Positions 8,884-18,199 of a stretch of 64,000 nucleotides of DNA are shown piece by piece. Both the position numbers and the translations under genes were made by a program. This stretch comes from Alteromonas gilva (GTDB lineage: Bacteria > Pseudomonadota > Gammaproteobacteria > Enterobacterales > Alteromonadaceae), in assembly GCF_028595265.1 (NCBI RefSeq), contig NZ_JAQQXP010000001.1, positions 1,736,001 to 1,800,000 of the forward strand, given 5' to 3'. Every line of letters begins with the position of its first letter. The first letter of the stretch is position 1. The notes below the pieces were generated by a model. The model did not search any database and was not told the origin of the DNA. It saw nothing but the letters and a program-made list of their open reading frames with translations.

Positions 8884-9354
8884 TCAGTCATTACGGCCGT
8901 ACCAGCGTTTGGTGCGCTGGCAATAGTCGTCAAATTCCTCCCCGAACAACTCCCGCATAGTGCGTTCTTCGGGGATAATCTGAAACCGTTGTAAGTAAAT
9001 AAAGGTTAGCAAAGCAAAAAGAAAACCGCAGGCTTCACGCAGAATAAAGGCAAAGCCTACAATCGCCACAACTAACCCGAGATACATAGGGTTGCGGCTA
9101 TAGGCAAAAATGCCACTGTCGACCAAACGACTGGCTTTGTGCGGTGAATAGGGGTTAACCGTGGTGTGATGTTGACGAAAGGCAACCACACCCGTGATAC
9201 CAATAGCGCCCCCTGCGATAAACAAAACAAAACCCAGCGGTCTCAACGGATGAGGCAGGGGCAGGATATCTAACCAGGCGGCACCGCTGGTTAGCATCAG
9301 GGCAATAGTGAATACCACCACCGGTGGAATTTTGAGTTCAAAGCTGGCTAACAT
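8884..9354 (-). CDS. Membrane methyltransferase of the isoprenylcysteine carboxyl methyltransferase/PEMT type
   Basis: The 156-residue protein has four hydrophobic segments and the C-terminal SAM-binding signature of the family: GIFAYSRNPMYLG near residues 81-93 and the EER...GEEF..Y pattern near 128-145. The natural substrate in bacteria is generally unknown. Its start overlaps the end of the upstream voltage-sensor-like gene by 17 bases, so the two are probably translationally coupled as the last genes of an operon that begins with mltD. Confidence 0.8.
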   Translation of the reverse strand: MLASFELKIPPVVVFTIALMLTSGAAWLDILPLPHPLRPLGFVLFIAGGAIGITGVVAFRQHHTTVNPYSPHKASRLVDSGIFAYSRNPMYLGLVVAIVGFAFILREACGFLFALLTFIYLQRFQIIPEERTMRELFGEEFDDYCQRTKRWYGRND

Positions 9355-10405
9355 CGGTATCGTCTATCACTTGCTTGCGTTTGGCTTTGGCTGCTTTCTT
9401 TTGCATTTGTTTTTCAACTAATTGAGATTTCCAGCGTTGTTGGGAAACATGGCCTTTAATGGCTTCGATACATTCATTAACGACCAGTAAAAACTCCTGA
9501 TCGAGATTTTGCTCCTGCGGGGTAAAATCTTTCAGGCCTGATGATACAAAGTCCTCTACGTCTTTAGCTTCCAGATCGGTGAGTAAATTAACGATAGAGG
9601 CGGTAACAATGTCGGTAACCGCGTTTTCCAGGGTAGTTTCAATTGTGCGGCCCACAACCGGCACGTAGGACAGGGTAGAGACCTGAGCATTTTCGCGCAC
9701 CGCTTTACCCACGCTGTCTTTCACATGGCGGCGAATAACATCGCCATGCTGGCTATCGTTGATGGACTGGCCTAAATGATTGACCATGTTGGATAACCAC
9801 GAACTGATAACCGGGCGACGCGGGGCCAGTACGTTTTCGGTGATGTCTTCGATTAACGGTGAGCCAGCGGCAATGTCCTGCTGCGCATCGGAGAGTACTT
9901 TAACCACAATACGGTCGCTGAGCTCTTCCACAAACACATCGTAGTAAAACGCGAAAAAACGGTAAATGCCAGTATCATTTAAGTCGATGATTTGGTTTTT
10001 GTGAAGCCGGTACAAAATGGAAAATATGCGCAAAAACCTGAAAATCCGCGTACCGCCAAGGGGAATACAGCCCACTAAATCATACCAGCGAATAAACGGA
10101 AAAAAGTACCAGCGCAGGTATTCTTCGGTTTTTATTGCGACTGCCCAGCGCACAAAAAACTCGGTTAAAAAGATACAAATAAATACAAAGTCGACGAGGA
10201 TGAAGTTTTTATGAATGGGCTCATAAAACGTCACAAACGCGGGTGACCAGGCGCTGAGTGTGTCGCGGATAAACGCAGTGCCGTACAGGCCGTCAAACAG
10301 CAAAAATGCCAGATTCAGCAGTAGCAGGCCCAACATAACCATGTCGAGCAGTAACCAGGGGCCTTCATGACTGTTGCGCAGATTCGTCCGGTTGATTCTG
10401 AACAT
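9338..10405 (-). CDS. Voltage-sensor-domain-like membrane protein lacking a pore module
   Basis: The 355-residue protein has four membrane segments in its first 136 residues that read like S1-S4 of a voltage-gated ion channel. S3 carries RWYDLVG and S4 carries regularly spaced arginines R120, R123, R126 and R133 (RIFRFLRIFSILYRLHK). After residue 140 there are no further hydrophobic helices, so the S5-S6 pore is absent. The remaining 215 residues are soluble and mostly helical with a lysine-rich end (about 330-345). Annotation pipelines call such proteins ion transporters. The role is unknown; it starts 15 bases after mltD and overlaps the next gene, which suggests an envelope-related operon. 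Confidence 0.75.
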   Translation of the reverse strand: MFRINRTNLRNSHEGPWLLLDMVMLGLLLLNLAFLLFDGLYGTAFIRDTLSAWSPAFVTFYEPIHKNFILVDFVFICIFLTEFFVRWAVAIKTEEYLRWYFFPFIRWYDLVGCIPLGGTRIFRFLRIFSILYRLHKNQIIDLNDTGIYRFFAFYYDVFVEELSDRIVVKVLSDAQQDIAAGSPLIEDITENVLAPRRPVISSWLSNMVNHLGQSINDSQHGDVIRRHVKDSVGKAVRENAQVSTLSYVPVVGRTIETTLENAVTDIVTASIVNLLTDLEAKDVEDFVSSGLKDFTPQEQNLDQEFLLVVNECIEAIKGHVSQQRWKSQLVEKQMQKKAAKAKRKQVIDDTDVSQL

Positions 10406-10420
10406 AGGGCCCCTTAGTGA

Positions 10421-12088
10421 TTAGCCGACATTGCGCAGGCGGGTAACATCAACATGCAATGTAAGCTTTTGTCCGGGTTGCAGGTATTTCTTAGGGTTAA
10501 GATTATTCCACTTGGTAATGTCGCTGGTGCGCAAGTTAAATTTTTGCGCAATGCGTGCCAGTGAATCGCCCCGTCTTACCGTGTAGGTGAGCGTACGCAT
10601 AATGGCATCGCGCTTTTGCTCATCGCTGGCTTCATTTACCCATATCACCAGAGTTTTCCCCGGCATCAGCGGATCGGTGGGCGCCATGCCATTCCACTTT
10701 GCCAGTGAACGGCTGTTGATTTTGTATTTGCGGCTAATATCCCACAGCGTGTCGCCTGACTTTACTTCATGGGTGAGCTGGTAACTGCCACGCTTTTTAT
10801 TCTGAGTGGAGGCCAGGCGCTGATCCTGCGACAACGAATAGGCGTCCAGCTTTTTAAGCGCCACCGGTACCATCAGGTGATCGCCCACGCGGATCATGTT
10901 GCCTTTGATGTCATTAATGCGCTGAATGACGTCAACGGTGGTGTGGTAATCTTTAGCCAGTTTAAGCAGGCTATCACCGGATTTGACTTCGTGGCGAACC
11001 CAGTTGAGCCGCTTTTGGGTGTCGAGGCTGGCCAGTTGGGTGCTGAATAACTCCGCTTTATCTAAGGGTAAGACTAATCGGTGCGGGCCGTCGGGATCGG
11101 TAGCCCAGCGATTATAGCCAGGATTAAGCGCATGCAGCGATTGTAAATCCATACCAGCCAGGTCAGCTGCCAGCGCCAGATCGAGCTGTGAGCCTGTATC
11201 GACGGTGGCAATAACCGGTGCGTTGTCAATTTCGGGCCACTCAAAAGCATACTGCTCATGATTTTTTAAGATATCGGCCAGGGCTAACAGCTTAGGTACG
11301 TAAGCGCGTGTCTCGCGCGGTAGATCCAATGACCAAAAGTCAGTGGGCTTGCCGGCTTTTTGATTGCGTTTAATGGCTTTACCGACACGACCTTCGCCAC
11401 TGTTATAGGCGGCCAGTGCATGGAGCCAATTGCCGTCAAACATATCATGGAGATAAGTCAGATAGTCGAGGGCGCCTTTGGTTGAGGCTATAACGTCGCG
11501 GCGACCGTCGTACCACCAGGTTTGCCCGATGCCAAAGCGTTTAGCGGTTCCCGGAATAAACTGCCACATACCCGCTGCGCGACCATGTGAATAAGCGAAG
11601 GGATCAAATGCACTCTCTACAATCGGTAATAATACCAGTTCGAGGGGCATATCCCGGGCTTCGATTTGCTGCACGATATGGTACAAAAATGGTCTGGCGC
11701 GTTTTGATACCCGGGCCATATATGCCGGATGCTTAAGATACCAGTTACGCTGCGCTTCGACGCGTCGGTTGTCGGGGATCTCAAAGGTAAACTGATTGCT
11801 GGCACGTAACCATAAATTCTCAATAACCACCGGCTCAACGGCTTCTTCGGCCGGGGTAATTTCTACCTCTACCTCTTCGGTAGGGTGCATGACTTCGATG
11901 ACTCCCTCGTTGGCGAGTTCGCAGTCGGCCTGATCGTTAATATCAGTGTGGGCGATTTCGCAGGTGGAGCGAGTGTCTGCGCGATTTTCAGCAATTTGGG
12001 GCTGGGCCTGCTCTGCTGTGTCGGTTAACTGACAACCCGTAAGTAACGTTACTACGAGCAAGGGGAGAGCAGACAACGTAAATTTCAT
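10421..12088 (-). CDS. mltD: Membrane-bound lytic murein transglycosylase D with three LysM domains
   Basis: The start chosen at 12088 gives MKFTLSALPLLVVTLLTGCQ, a lipoprotein signal with the lipidated cysteine at position 19, and has TAAGGG about 11 bases upstream; the frame is open further to 12136. The SLT domain spans about residues 135-260 with the catalytic E158 in LPIVESAFDP and the downstream AAGMWQF. Three LysM peptidoglycan-binding domains follow at about 369-412, 440-485 and 502-548, each with a GDSL or GDTL core. The enzyme cleaves glycan strands to 1,6-anhydro products at the outer membrane. It heads an operon with the voltage-sensor-like gene. A tail between the signal and the SLT domain is strongly acidic (residues 65-90). 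Confidence 0.94.
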   Translation of the reverse strand: MKFTLSALPLLVVTLLTGCQLTDTAEQAQPQIAENRADTRSTCEIAHTDINDQADCELANEGVIEVMHPTEEVEVEITPAEEAVEPVVIENLWLRASNQFTFEIPDNRRVEAQRNWYLKHPAYMARVSKRARPFLYHIVQQIEARDMPLELVLLPIVESAFDPFAYSHGRAAGMWQFIPGTAKRFGIGQTWWYDGRRDVIASTKGALDYLTYLHDMFDGNWLHALAAYNSGEGRVGKAIKRNQKAGKPTDFWSLDLPRETRAYVPKLLALADILKNHEQYAFEWPEIDNAPVIATVDTGSQLDLALAADLAGMDLQSLHALNPGYNRWATDPDGPHRLVLPLDKAELFSTQLASLDTQKRLNWVRHEVKSGDSLLKLAKDYHTTVDVIQRINDIKGNMIRVGDHLMVPVALKKLDAYSLSQDQRLASTQNKKRGSYQLTHEVKSGDTLWDISRKYKINSRSLAKWNGMAPTDPLMPGKTLVIWVNEASDEQKRDAIMRTLTYTVRRGDSLARIAQKFNLRTSDITKWNNLNPKKYLQPGQKLTLHVDVTRLRNVG

Positions 12089-12210
12089 GTAACAACGAAC
12101 CCTTAGATAATTCAAAAGCCAGTACAGTGTACGCAAATTAGTGCGTTAATGCATCCTGTTGACGCTAATACTGCGGTCGACTTAGCGATAACCGCTGCTC
12201 TCTGTGCAGA

Positions 12211-13002
12211 CTAAAAGTTATCTTTCCACTGCCTGAGATGAGTAAAGACGGCAATTTCGTCAGAAAGTTCAGTGCCTGCGTGCGAAATAACCGATGCTTT
12301 TACCGCCGCGCTGGTACAGCGTAAAAACGGGTTAATCTCGAGTTGGGTGGAAAGCTGGGTGGGCAGGGTAGGCAACTGCTGCTCGCGAGTGTTTTTTACC
12401 CACTGGTTGTATTGCAATAACGCCTGGTTTTCGGGCTCCACCGCCAGCGCAAAGTTAACGTTGGCCTGGGTATATTCGTGGGTACAGTAAATAACGGTAG
12501 ACGCTGGCAAGCGCTTTATTTTGTTGAGTGAGCGGTGCATTTGCCCGGGCGTGCCCTCGAACAACCGGCCGCAGCCGACAGAAAACAAGGTATCACCACA
12601 AAACAGCGCGTTGTGCCCGACAAACGCAATATGATCGAGGGTATGGCCGGGTACCTCCAATACGCTGAACTCACAGTTAATTAAGGCCAGTTTTACCATA
12701 TCGCCCTGGGCCACAGACTTAGTAATGCCGCTAATGTGGCCGCCGCGCGGGCCAATCACCGGCAGATCGTTGACCGAACTGGTCAGGGTGGAAATGCCAC
12801 CGGTGTGATCGTGATGGTGATGGGTAATTAATATTGCCGCCAGTTGCAGATTATGGCGCTCACAAAATGCCTGCACCGGCTCGGCCTTCCCAGGGTCGAC
12901 AACGACCGCATACTGCTCATTATGTAAACACCAAATATAGTTGTCATCGAATGCGGGAATAGGTGTGACCGTTAATTCTGCTGGAAAGCTATTGGTGGGC
13001 AT
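12211..13002 (-). CDS. gloB: Hydroxyacylglutathione hydrolase (glyoxalase II)
   Basis: The 263-residue metallo-beta-lactamase-fold protein contains the metal motif THHHHDHTGG at residues 60-69 and the later VPGHTLDHI and GDTLF blocks that bind the binuclear metal site. It hydrolyses S-D-lactoylglutathione to D-lactate and glutathione, finishing methylglyoxal detoxification in the cytoplasm. It is divergent from a YafS-like methyltransferase, the same arrangement as in E. coli. A D-lactate dehydrogenase that could use its product lies far away, at 51.6-53.3 kb. Confidence 0.95.
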   Translation of the reverse strand: MPTNSFPAELTVTPIPAFDDNYIWCLHNEQYAVVVDPGKAEPVQAFCERHNLQLAAILITHHHHDHTGGISTLTSSVNDLPVIGPRGGHISGITKSVAQGDMVKLALINCEFSVLEVPGHTLDHIAFVGHNALFCGDTLFSVGCGRLFEGTPGQMHRSLNKIKRLPASTVIYCTHEYTQANVNFALAVEPENQALLQYNQWVKNTREQQLPTLPTQLSTQLEINPFLRCTSAAVKASVISHAGTELSDEIAVFTHLRQWKDNF

Positions 13003-13099
13003 TATGTAGTCCGTGAGTTATAGTGAGTTGCTTAGATACTATAAAAGATGTATTGCTGCATGCAACACATGCAGGTCAGTTAATCGATAACAGGCACCT

Positions 13100-13858
13100 A
13101 TGAGATCAGCGTTTAATCCGAAACCATTAGCTTACCCTAAAACCTGGTCAGAGTTACCCGGTGGCGAAGAGTTGCAGCAGGCCATTGCGGGGGTGTGCGA
13201 CGATCTCAGTCAGCGCGTGTTCGGCTACCATATGGTAAAGCTGGGCAGTTTAAGTAGCCAGATTGAACTGCCGTCATGTGCCATTCGTTTGCAGGTACAC
13301 CAGTCTCCCCTGCAGTCGCCCTTTACCACGCTGATATCGCGTTCGGATAATCTGCCTTATGTAGAAAACAGTATAGACGGTTTTTTACTGGCCAATGAGC
13401 TGGATTTTGCCCAGGATCCCCACGAAATTTTACGCGAGATAGACCGCACGATTACCTCTAATGGTTACGTGATCATCAGTGGGTTTAATCCATACAGCTT
13501 AACCGGGCTGGCCAAATACCTGCCAATAAAGCGTGGTAACGTGCTGCACCAGGCGCGCTTTTTTTCTGCCGGCAGAATAAAGGACTGGTTACAATTGTTG
13601 GGCTTTGAAATTGTCGAGCACCGGCATATTTTGTTTTCGATGCTCTTTAATAGTCATACCGGTGGCCAACCGGCCGCATGGCAACAATGGTGCAGCAAAT
13701 ACTGCCCGTGGTGTTCGTCGGTATACGTCCTGCTGGCTCGCAAGCGCACCCTCAATATGACTACCGTAAAACCCAAATGGAAAATGAAACCGCGATTTTC
13801 CACCGTGGGTGCCACGTCGTACTCGTCGTATCAACGTAACCGAAAATCTGATACCTAG
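13100..13858 (+). CDS. YafS-like class I SAM-dependent methyltransferase
   Basis: The 252-residue protein resembles the YafS family found next to gloB: a central block LPYVENSIDGFLLANELDF, then the DPHEILREIDR segment and GYVIISGFNPYSL, as in Methyltransf_11 proteins. The usual glycine-rich SAM motif I is weak, which is typical for this family. The C-terminus is basic (KPKWKMKPR). The substrate is unknown. In E. coli the next genes are rnhA and dnaQ; neither is present here. Confidence 0.8.
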   Translation: MRSAFNPKPLAYPKTWSELPGGEELQQAIAGVCDDLSQRVFGYHMVKLGSLSSQIELPSCAIRLQVHQSPLQSPFTTLISRSDNLPYVENSIDGFLLANELDFAQDPHEILREIDRTITSNGYVIISGFNPYSLTGLAKYLPIKRGNVLHQARFFSAGRIKDWLQLLGFEIVEHRHILFSMLFNSHTGGQPAAWQQWCSKYCPWCSSVYVLLARKRTLNMTTVKPKWKMKPRFSTVGATSYSSYQRNRKSDT

Positions 13859-14017
13859 CCCGGCACTGGCCAGACAGGGTATCAAACGGACTTAACCTTA
13901 CCTGCCAGCGCAAATTATTGGTTATTCGAGGCGCAAAAAAGAGGGCGCTAAAAAGGTCGGTAGCATCACGCTTACAAGATAATGCCGGGTATAACACAGG
14001 CTGTTGTCACCGGTTCT

Positions 14018-14461
14018 TCAGGGGACTTTGGTGGCCTGCCAGGCGATGGCTTTCCACTTGCCGCTACGTTTTTGAAAAGTGCCGGTATTTAAGTAAGTGG
14101 CAAATACCTTGCCTGCTTGATTGGCAATTAATTTAAACGCCACGATTGCCATGTCGTCATAAAGCCGAATATCCACATCGGTGCCCGAAAACGTCATGCT
14201 TGGCGTGTCTTCAGTTTGTTGCGCGTTTTGCTCTTCGCTTGACTTAAAGCCAGCCATAATTTCTGCTTTACCAAATCGCGTGCCATTTGACGAGGTGTAC
14301 ACCAGATCGTCTGCCCAGAATTGCTCATGCAGTGCTTGTGTTTGTCCGGTCAGAAACTCATCCAAAAGGTGTTGCAAATCTGCTTTATCGTCTGCCCGGG
14401 CGACCGTCGGTGTTGCCAATACTGCAAAGAGTATTGAGCTTATGAGTATTCTATTGAGCAT
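14018..14461 (-). CDS. Secreted NTF2-like (SnoaL/DUF4440) protein
   Basis: With the start at 14461 (AAAGG six bases upstream) the protein is 147 residues: a signal peptide (MLNRILISSILFAVLATPTVARA) and a single cone-shaped NTF2-like domain of about 120 residues with the pattern expected of ketosteroid-isomerase/DUF4440 folds (WKAIAWQATKVP at the end). Members bind small hydrophobic molecules or act as accessory domains; no catalytic function can be assigned. An in-frame ATG at 14485 is possible but has no ribosome site. It is divergent from the metallopeptidase gene, with a gap of only 77 bases. Confidence 0.75.
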   Translation of the reverse strand: MLNRILISSILFAVLATPTVARADDKADLQHLLDEFLTGQTQALHEQFWADDLVYTSSNGTRFGKAEIMAGFKSSEEQNAQQTEDTPSMTFSGTDVDIRLYDDMAIVAFKLIANQAGKVFATYLNTGTFQKRSGKWKAIAWQATKVP

Positions 14462-14538
14462 GGATTTACCTTTTTTGTTTTGCATGTGAATTTACTATAT
14501 CGTATTGCCAATATTTTGCGCTAATTTCAGGGACGTTA

Positions 14539-15912
14539 ATGAAGCTCTTATCTGTTTTTATTTTTATGCTGTTTTCGCCATGGGTGTTTGCCGAACCCCC
14601 CACGCTAACGGGCACAATGGTTGTCTCTGTTAAGCAGGGCACCATCGATGCTGATTTTAAGCTAAGCCACCTGCCCAAGCTGAATAACTACGTTATCCTT
14701 ATTAATTCGGGGATGAACATCCAGTATTTCAGAAACGAGCAAGATAACGTTAATTATGCTTACCGAAAAAGTTATAACCGCCAATTTTCATTTGAAAGCT
14801 TTGGCTACTATCTGCCAGAGGAAACAGGTAAAGGCATGTTTTTGCCTGACACGCTGAATGTAAAATATACCGGTAAATTTCCCGTTATATCCGACATGCA
14901 AAAAGCCAGTGATTATGGTGATTGGAAGGGCAATATTGCCTTTAATGGCAAAACCGTAAGAGCCGATGGTTTTCAAGCCGCATGGTATCCGGTGTTGTAT
15001 GACGTGGAAAATGATAAGTACTACGACTCGTTAACCTATGACATCAATATAAGCTGTGCTGATTGTCAATCTATCTATGTTAACGGCAGTTCGCCAGTGT
15101 CGGGTACATCAGGCAATTTTACCAGCCAAACATCAGTACAACTGATGTTGTTTGCCGGCGACTTCGACATTGCTGAATCGAATGGTAGCTTCTTTTTGAA
15201 TGCAGGCCTCTCTGAGCAGCAGATGGTGGAGTTTGGTAAGTTGACTTCCTCTTTTGAACATTTTTATCAGGACAGGCTTGGCATTCCCTATGGCGAAAAC
15301 GTTGTTTTTATTCACACCACACCGATCTCAAAAAAGAATAACTGGGCATTTGTCACTTATCCTACCATTGTGACGATAAACCATACCGAGGGAGGGCTGG
15401 GAGCTATCATCAGTGATGAAAAGGCAGATTGGTTTAAGCCTTACATCGCCCATGAATTTGGCCATTATTACTTTGGTACTTACCGGGTATTTAACTCTGA
15501 GCTGGGGGATATGCTAACAGAGTCCTTTGCCGAATATTTAGCGCTTAAACTTACCAAAGCGCTGATAGGCGAAAGTATTTTTAAAGCGAATGTTGAAAAA
15601 AAATTAGCCGCACTGAAGGATACAAGGTTAACGCCTGTTAGCGCGATTACGTCGGCAACAGATTACGGCAACAGGAACCTGTATGTATACACCTATGCGC
15701 CGCTTATCTGGTTGCTGGTAGAGCAGAAAATCGGTGAGGAAAAAATGTATTTATGGATGCAACAGTTACTGACAACCGATGCACCGACGACTAACTACGA
15801 CTTTGTTATAAGTACCTTAGACAGTGTGCTTATGGATAACTCCTTGCTGCATGACATAAAAACGAATGTGTTGGCTAAACTTGACATTATGGAGTCAGCG
15901 GAATTGTTTTGA
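14539..15912 (+). CDS. Secreted M1-like (gluzincin) metallopeptidase
   Basis: The 457-residue protein has an N-terminal signal peptide (MKLLSVFIFMLFSPWVFA) and a zinc site HEFGH at 305-309, followed 18 residues later by E328 in the segment MLTESFAEYLAL. HExxH-x18-E is the arrangement of the M1 aminopeptidase clan (gluzincins). The N-terminal 280 residues are beta-rich, as in M1 proteins, but the usual GAMEN exopeptidase motif is not visible, so substrate and mode of cleavage are unknown. Two cysteines at 173 and 176 may form a disulfide. It ends before a terminator shared with metG. Confidence 0.75.
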   Translation: MKLLSVFIFMLFSPWVFAEPPTLTGTMVVSVKQGTIDADFKLSHLPKLNNYVILINSGMNIQYFRNEQDNVNYAYRKSYNRQFSFESFGYYLPEETGKGMFLPDTLNVKYTGKFPVISDMQKASDYGDWKGNIAFNGKTVRADGFQAAWYPVLYDVENDKYYDSLTYDINISCADCQSIYVNGSSPVSGTSGNFTSQTSVQLMLFAGDFDIAESNGSFFLNAGLSEQQMVEFGKLTSSFEHFYQDRLGIPYGENVVFIHTTPISKKNNWAFVTYPTIVTINHTEGGLGAIISDEKADWFKPYIAHEFGHYYFGTYRVFNSELGDMLTESFAEYLALKLTKALIGESIFKANVEKKLAALKDTRLTPVSAITSATDYGNRNLYVYTYAPLIWLLVEQKIGEEKMYLWMQQLLTTDAPTTNYDFVISTLDSVLMDNSLLHDIKTNVLAKLDIMESAELF

Positions 15913-15977
15913 TGGGTTAATGCTGAGTGTTGAAAACGGTATGCTGAGAGCTGGCAAAGCGCTGGCACCTTCGGCAC

Positions 15978-16004
15978 AAAAAAAGCGCCAGTCCGGCGCT
16001 TTTT
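15978..16004. terminator. Bidirectional terminator between the metallopeptidase gene and metG
   Basis: AAAAAGCGCC and GGCGCTTTTT form a symmetrical stem with a five-base loop, giving a U tract on both strands between convergent genes. Confidence 0.88.
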
Positions 16005-16032
16005 ATTGTTAACGACAATTATTTGCGCCGCT

Positions 16033-18078
16033 TTACTTCACCCGCATGCCTGGCTTGGCACCGTCGTGGGGCTCCAGAATGAAAATATCTTTTCCACCCG
16101 GACCGGCGGCAATCACCATGCCTTCTGACATACCAAAACGCATTTTACGCGGCGCTAAGTTAGCGACCATTACCGTGTGTTTGCCAATTAAATCTTCTGG
16201 CGCATAGGCCGATTTAATACCGGCAAATACCTGGCGGGTTTCACCGCCTAAATCAAGCTCCAGACGCAGCAGTTTATCGGCTTTTTCCACATGCTCTGCC
16301 TTGGCGATTCTGGCGACACGGAAGTCGACTTTTGCGAAATCTTCAAAGGTGATTTCCGGGCTAATGGGATCTTGTGCCAGCGGGCTGTTGGGATCGAGCT
16401 TAGGCTCGGCCGACAGGCTTTCTTTTGAGTCATCTATCATGGCGTTAATTTTATCCATTTCTACCCGTTGCATCATGGGCTTAAACTTATTGATGGCATG
16501 ACCGGTTAACACGGTTTGCGCACTGCTCCAGGTGAGTTCGTCATTGAGGAACGCTTCGGTTTTCTCGGCCAGTACCGGCAGTACCGGCTTCAGGTAAACC
16601 ACCAGAAGGCGGAACATATTAATACCCAGCGAGCACACGTCGTGAGTAAATTGCTGTTTATCTTCCTGTTTTATGGTTACCCAGGGCGCATTGGTATCAA
16701 TAAACTGATTGGCTTTGTCGGCCAGTGCCATAATTTCGCGAATGGCCTGATGGTATTTACGCTTTTCAAAGAGCTCGGCGATGGGCTCGGCGGCGTTTTG
16801 AAACTGCGCCACTAACTCAGGCTCTAATACGTTGTCCGACAACTTGCCGTCGAAGCGCTTGGTAATAAAGCTGGCACAGCGGCTGGCAATGTTGACCACT
16901 TTACCCACCAGATCAGAATTCACTTTTTGCGCAAAGTCTTCGAAGTTCAGATCGATATCGTACACACCGTCGCCCAGCTTGGAGGCAAAGTAATAGCGCA
17001 GATATTCCGGATCCAGGTGATCCAGGTAGGTACGGCCCTTAATAAAGGTACCGCGCGACTTTGACATTTTTGCGCCATTAACGGTAACAAACCCGTGAAT
17101 GTTAACCCCTGTTGGCTTACGGTAACCTGCGCCTTCGAGCATGGCCGGCCAAAACAGACAGTGGAAATAAGTAATGTCTTTACCGATAAAGTGGTACAAC
17201 TCGGCATCGGAATCGGCATTCCAGTAGCTGTCAAAATCCACATCGTTGTTGTCGCAGAAGTTTTTAAAGCTGGCCATGTAACCAACCGGCGCATCTACCC
17301 ATACATAGAAAAACTTATTGGGCGCCCCCGGAATTTCGAAACCAAAATAGGGCGCATCACGGCTGATATCCCACTGTTGCAGGCCGTCTTCAAACCATTC
17401 CTGCAGTTTATTGGCCATTTCTTCCTGAATGGCGCCAGAGCGGATCCAGCTTTTGAGCATGCCTTCAAACTGTGGCAAATCAAAAAAGAAATGTTCAGAT
17501 TCTTTTAATACCGGGGTAGCGCCCGAGACCACACTGCGGGGGTTTTTAACTTCGGTCGGGCTATAGGTGGCACCACACACATCACAGCTATCGCCGTTTT
17601 GATCTTCTGCGTTACAGCTCGGGCAGGTGCCTTTTACAAAGCGATCCGGCAGGAACATTTGCTTTTCAGGGTCGAACAACTGGTTAATGGTGCGCTTGCT
17701 GATATAGCCGGCTTTGTCCAGGCGATTATAGATCTCTTCGCAATACTGCTTGTTTTCTGGCGAGTGCGTGACATAGTAATTGTTATAATCAACAAAAAAG
17801 TCCTGCAGATCCTGATGATGCTCAGCGCGGGTTCTGGCAACCATCTCTTCTGGCGTAATACCCAGCTCCTGCGCTTTAAGCATTACCGGGGTACCGTGTG
17901 CATCATCGGCGCAAACACTGTAACATTCATGACCGCGTAAACGCTGGAAACGGGTCCAGATATCGGTTTGAATATGTTCAAGCAAGTGACCCAGGTGAAT
18001 AGATCCGTTGGCATAGGGTAACGCGCTGGTTACCAAAATACGGCGCTTGCCGTTAGTCAGCTGACTCTGTTCAGACAT
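16033..18078 (-). CDS. metG: Methionyl-tRNA synthetase with C-terminal tRNA-binding domain
   Basis: The start at 18078 (MSEQSQLTNGKRRILVTSALPYAN) fits homologues; the frame is open upstream to 18171 but the extra 31 residues look non-coding. HLGH is at 28-31, the zinc knuckle is C152-C155-C165-C168, and KMSKS is at 337-341. The last 110 residues are the OB-fold tRNA-binding domain (DFAKVDFRVARI) that dimerises the enzyme. It charges both initiator and elongator tRNA-Met. The gene is divergent from apbC, as in E. coli. Confidence 0.96.
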   Translation of the reverse strand: MSEQSQLTNGKRRILVTSALPYANGSIHLGHLLEHIQTDIWTRFQRLRGHECYSVCADDAHGTPVMLKAQELGITPEEMVARTRAEHHQDLQDFFVDYNNYYVTHSPENKQYCEEIYNRLDKAGYISKRTINQLFDPEKQMFLPDRFVKGTCPSCNAEDQNGDSCDVCGATYSPTEVKNPRSVVSGATPVLKESEHFFFDLPQFEGMLKSWIRSGAIQEEMANKLQEWFEDGLQQWDISRDAPYFGFEIPGAPNKFFYVWVDAPVGYMASFKNFCDNNDVDFDSYWNADSDAELYHFIGKDITYFHCLFWPAMLEGAGYRKPTGVNIHGFVTVNGAKMSKSRGTFIKGRTYLDHLDPEYLRYYFASKLGDGVYDIDLNFEDFAQKVNSDLVGKVVNIASRCASFITKRFDGKLSDNVLEPELVAQFQNAAEPIAELFEKRKYHQAIREIMALADKANQFIDTNAPWVTIKQEDKQQFTHDVCSLGINMFRLLVVYLKPVLPVLAEKTEAFLNDELTWSSAQTVLTGHAINKFKPMMQRVEMDKINAMIDDSKESLSAEPKLDPNSPLAQDPISPEITFEDFAKVDFRVARIAKAEHVEKADKLLRLELDLGGETRQVFAGIKSAYAPEDLIGKHTVMVANLAPRKMRFGMSEGMVIAAGPGGKDIFILEPHDGAKPGMRVK

Positions 18079-18199
18079 AGAATAATTCGTTCGGCTTTTT
18101 GCTATTGGAAATGGCGCAAATACTAGCGGATATGCGCATTTTTTGCATTGTTTTTTGCATAAGTTAATCACTCACAAGCGGTAAATTGGCAGGTAAAGT

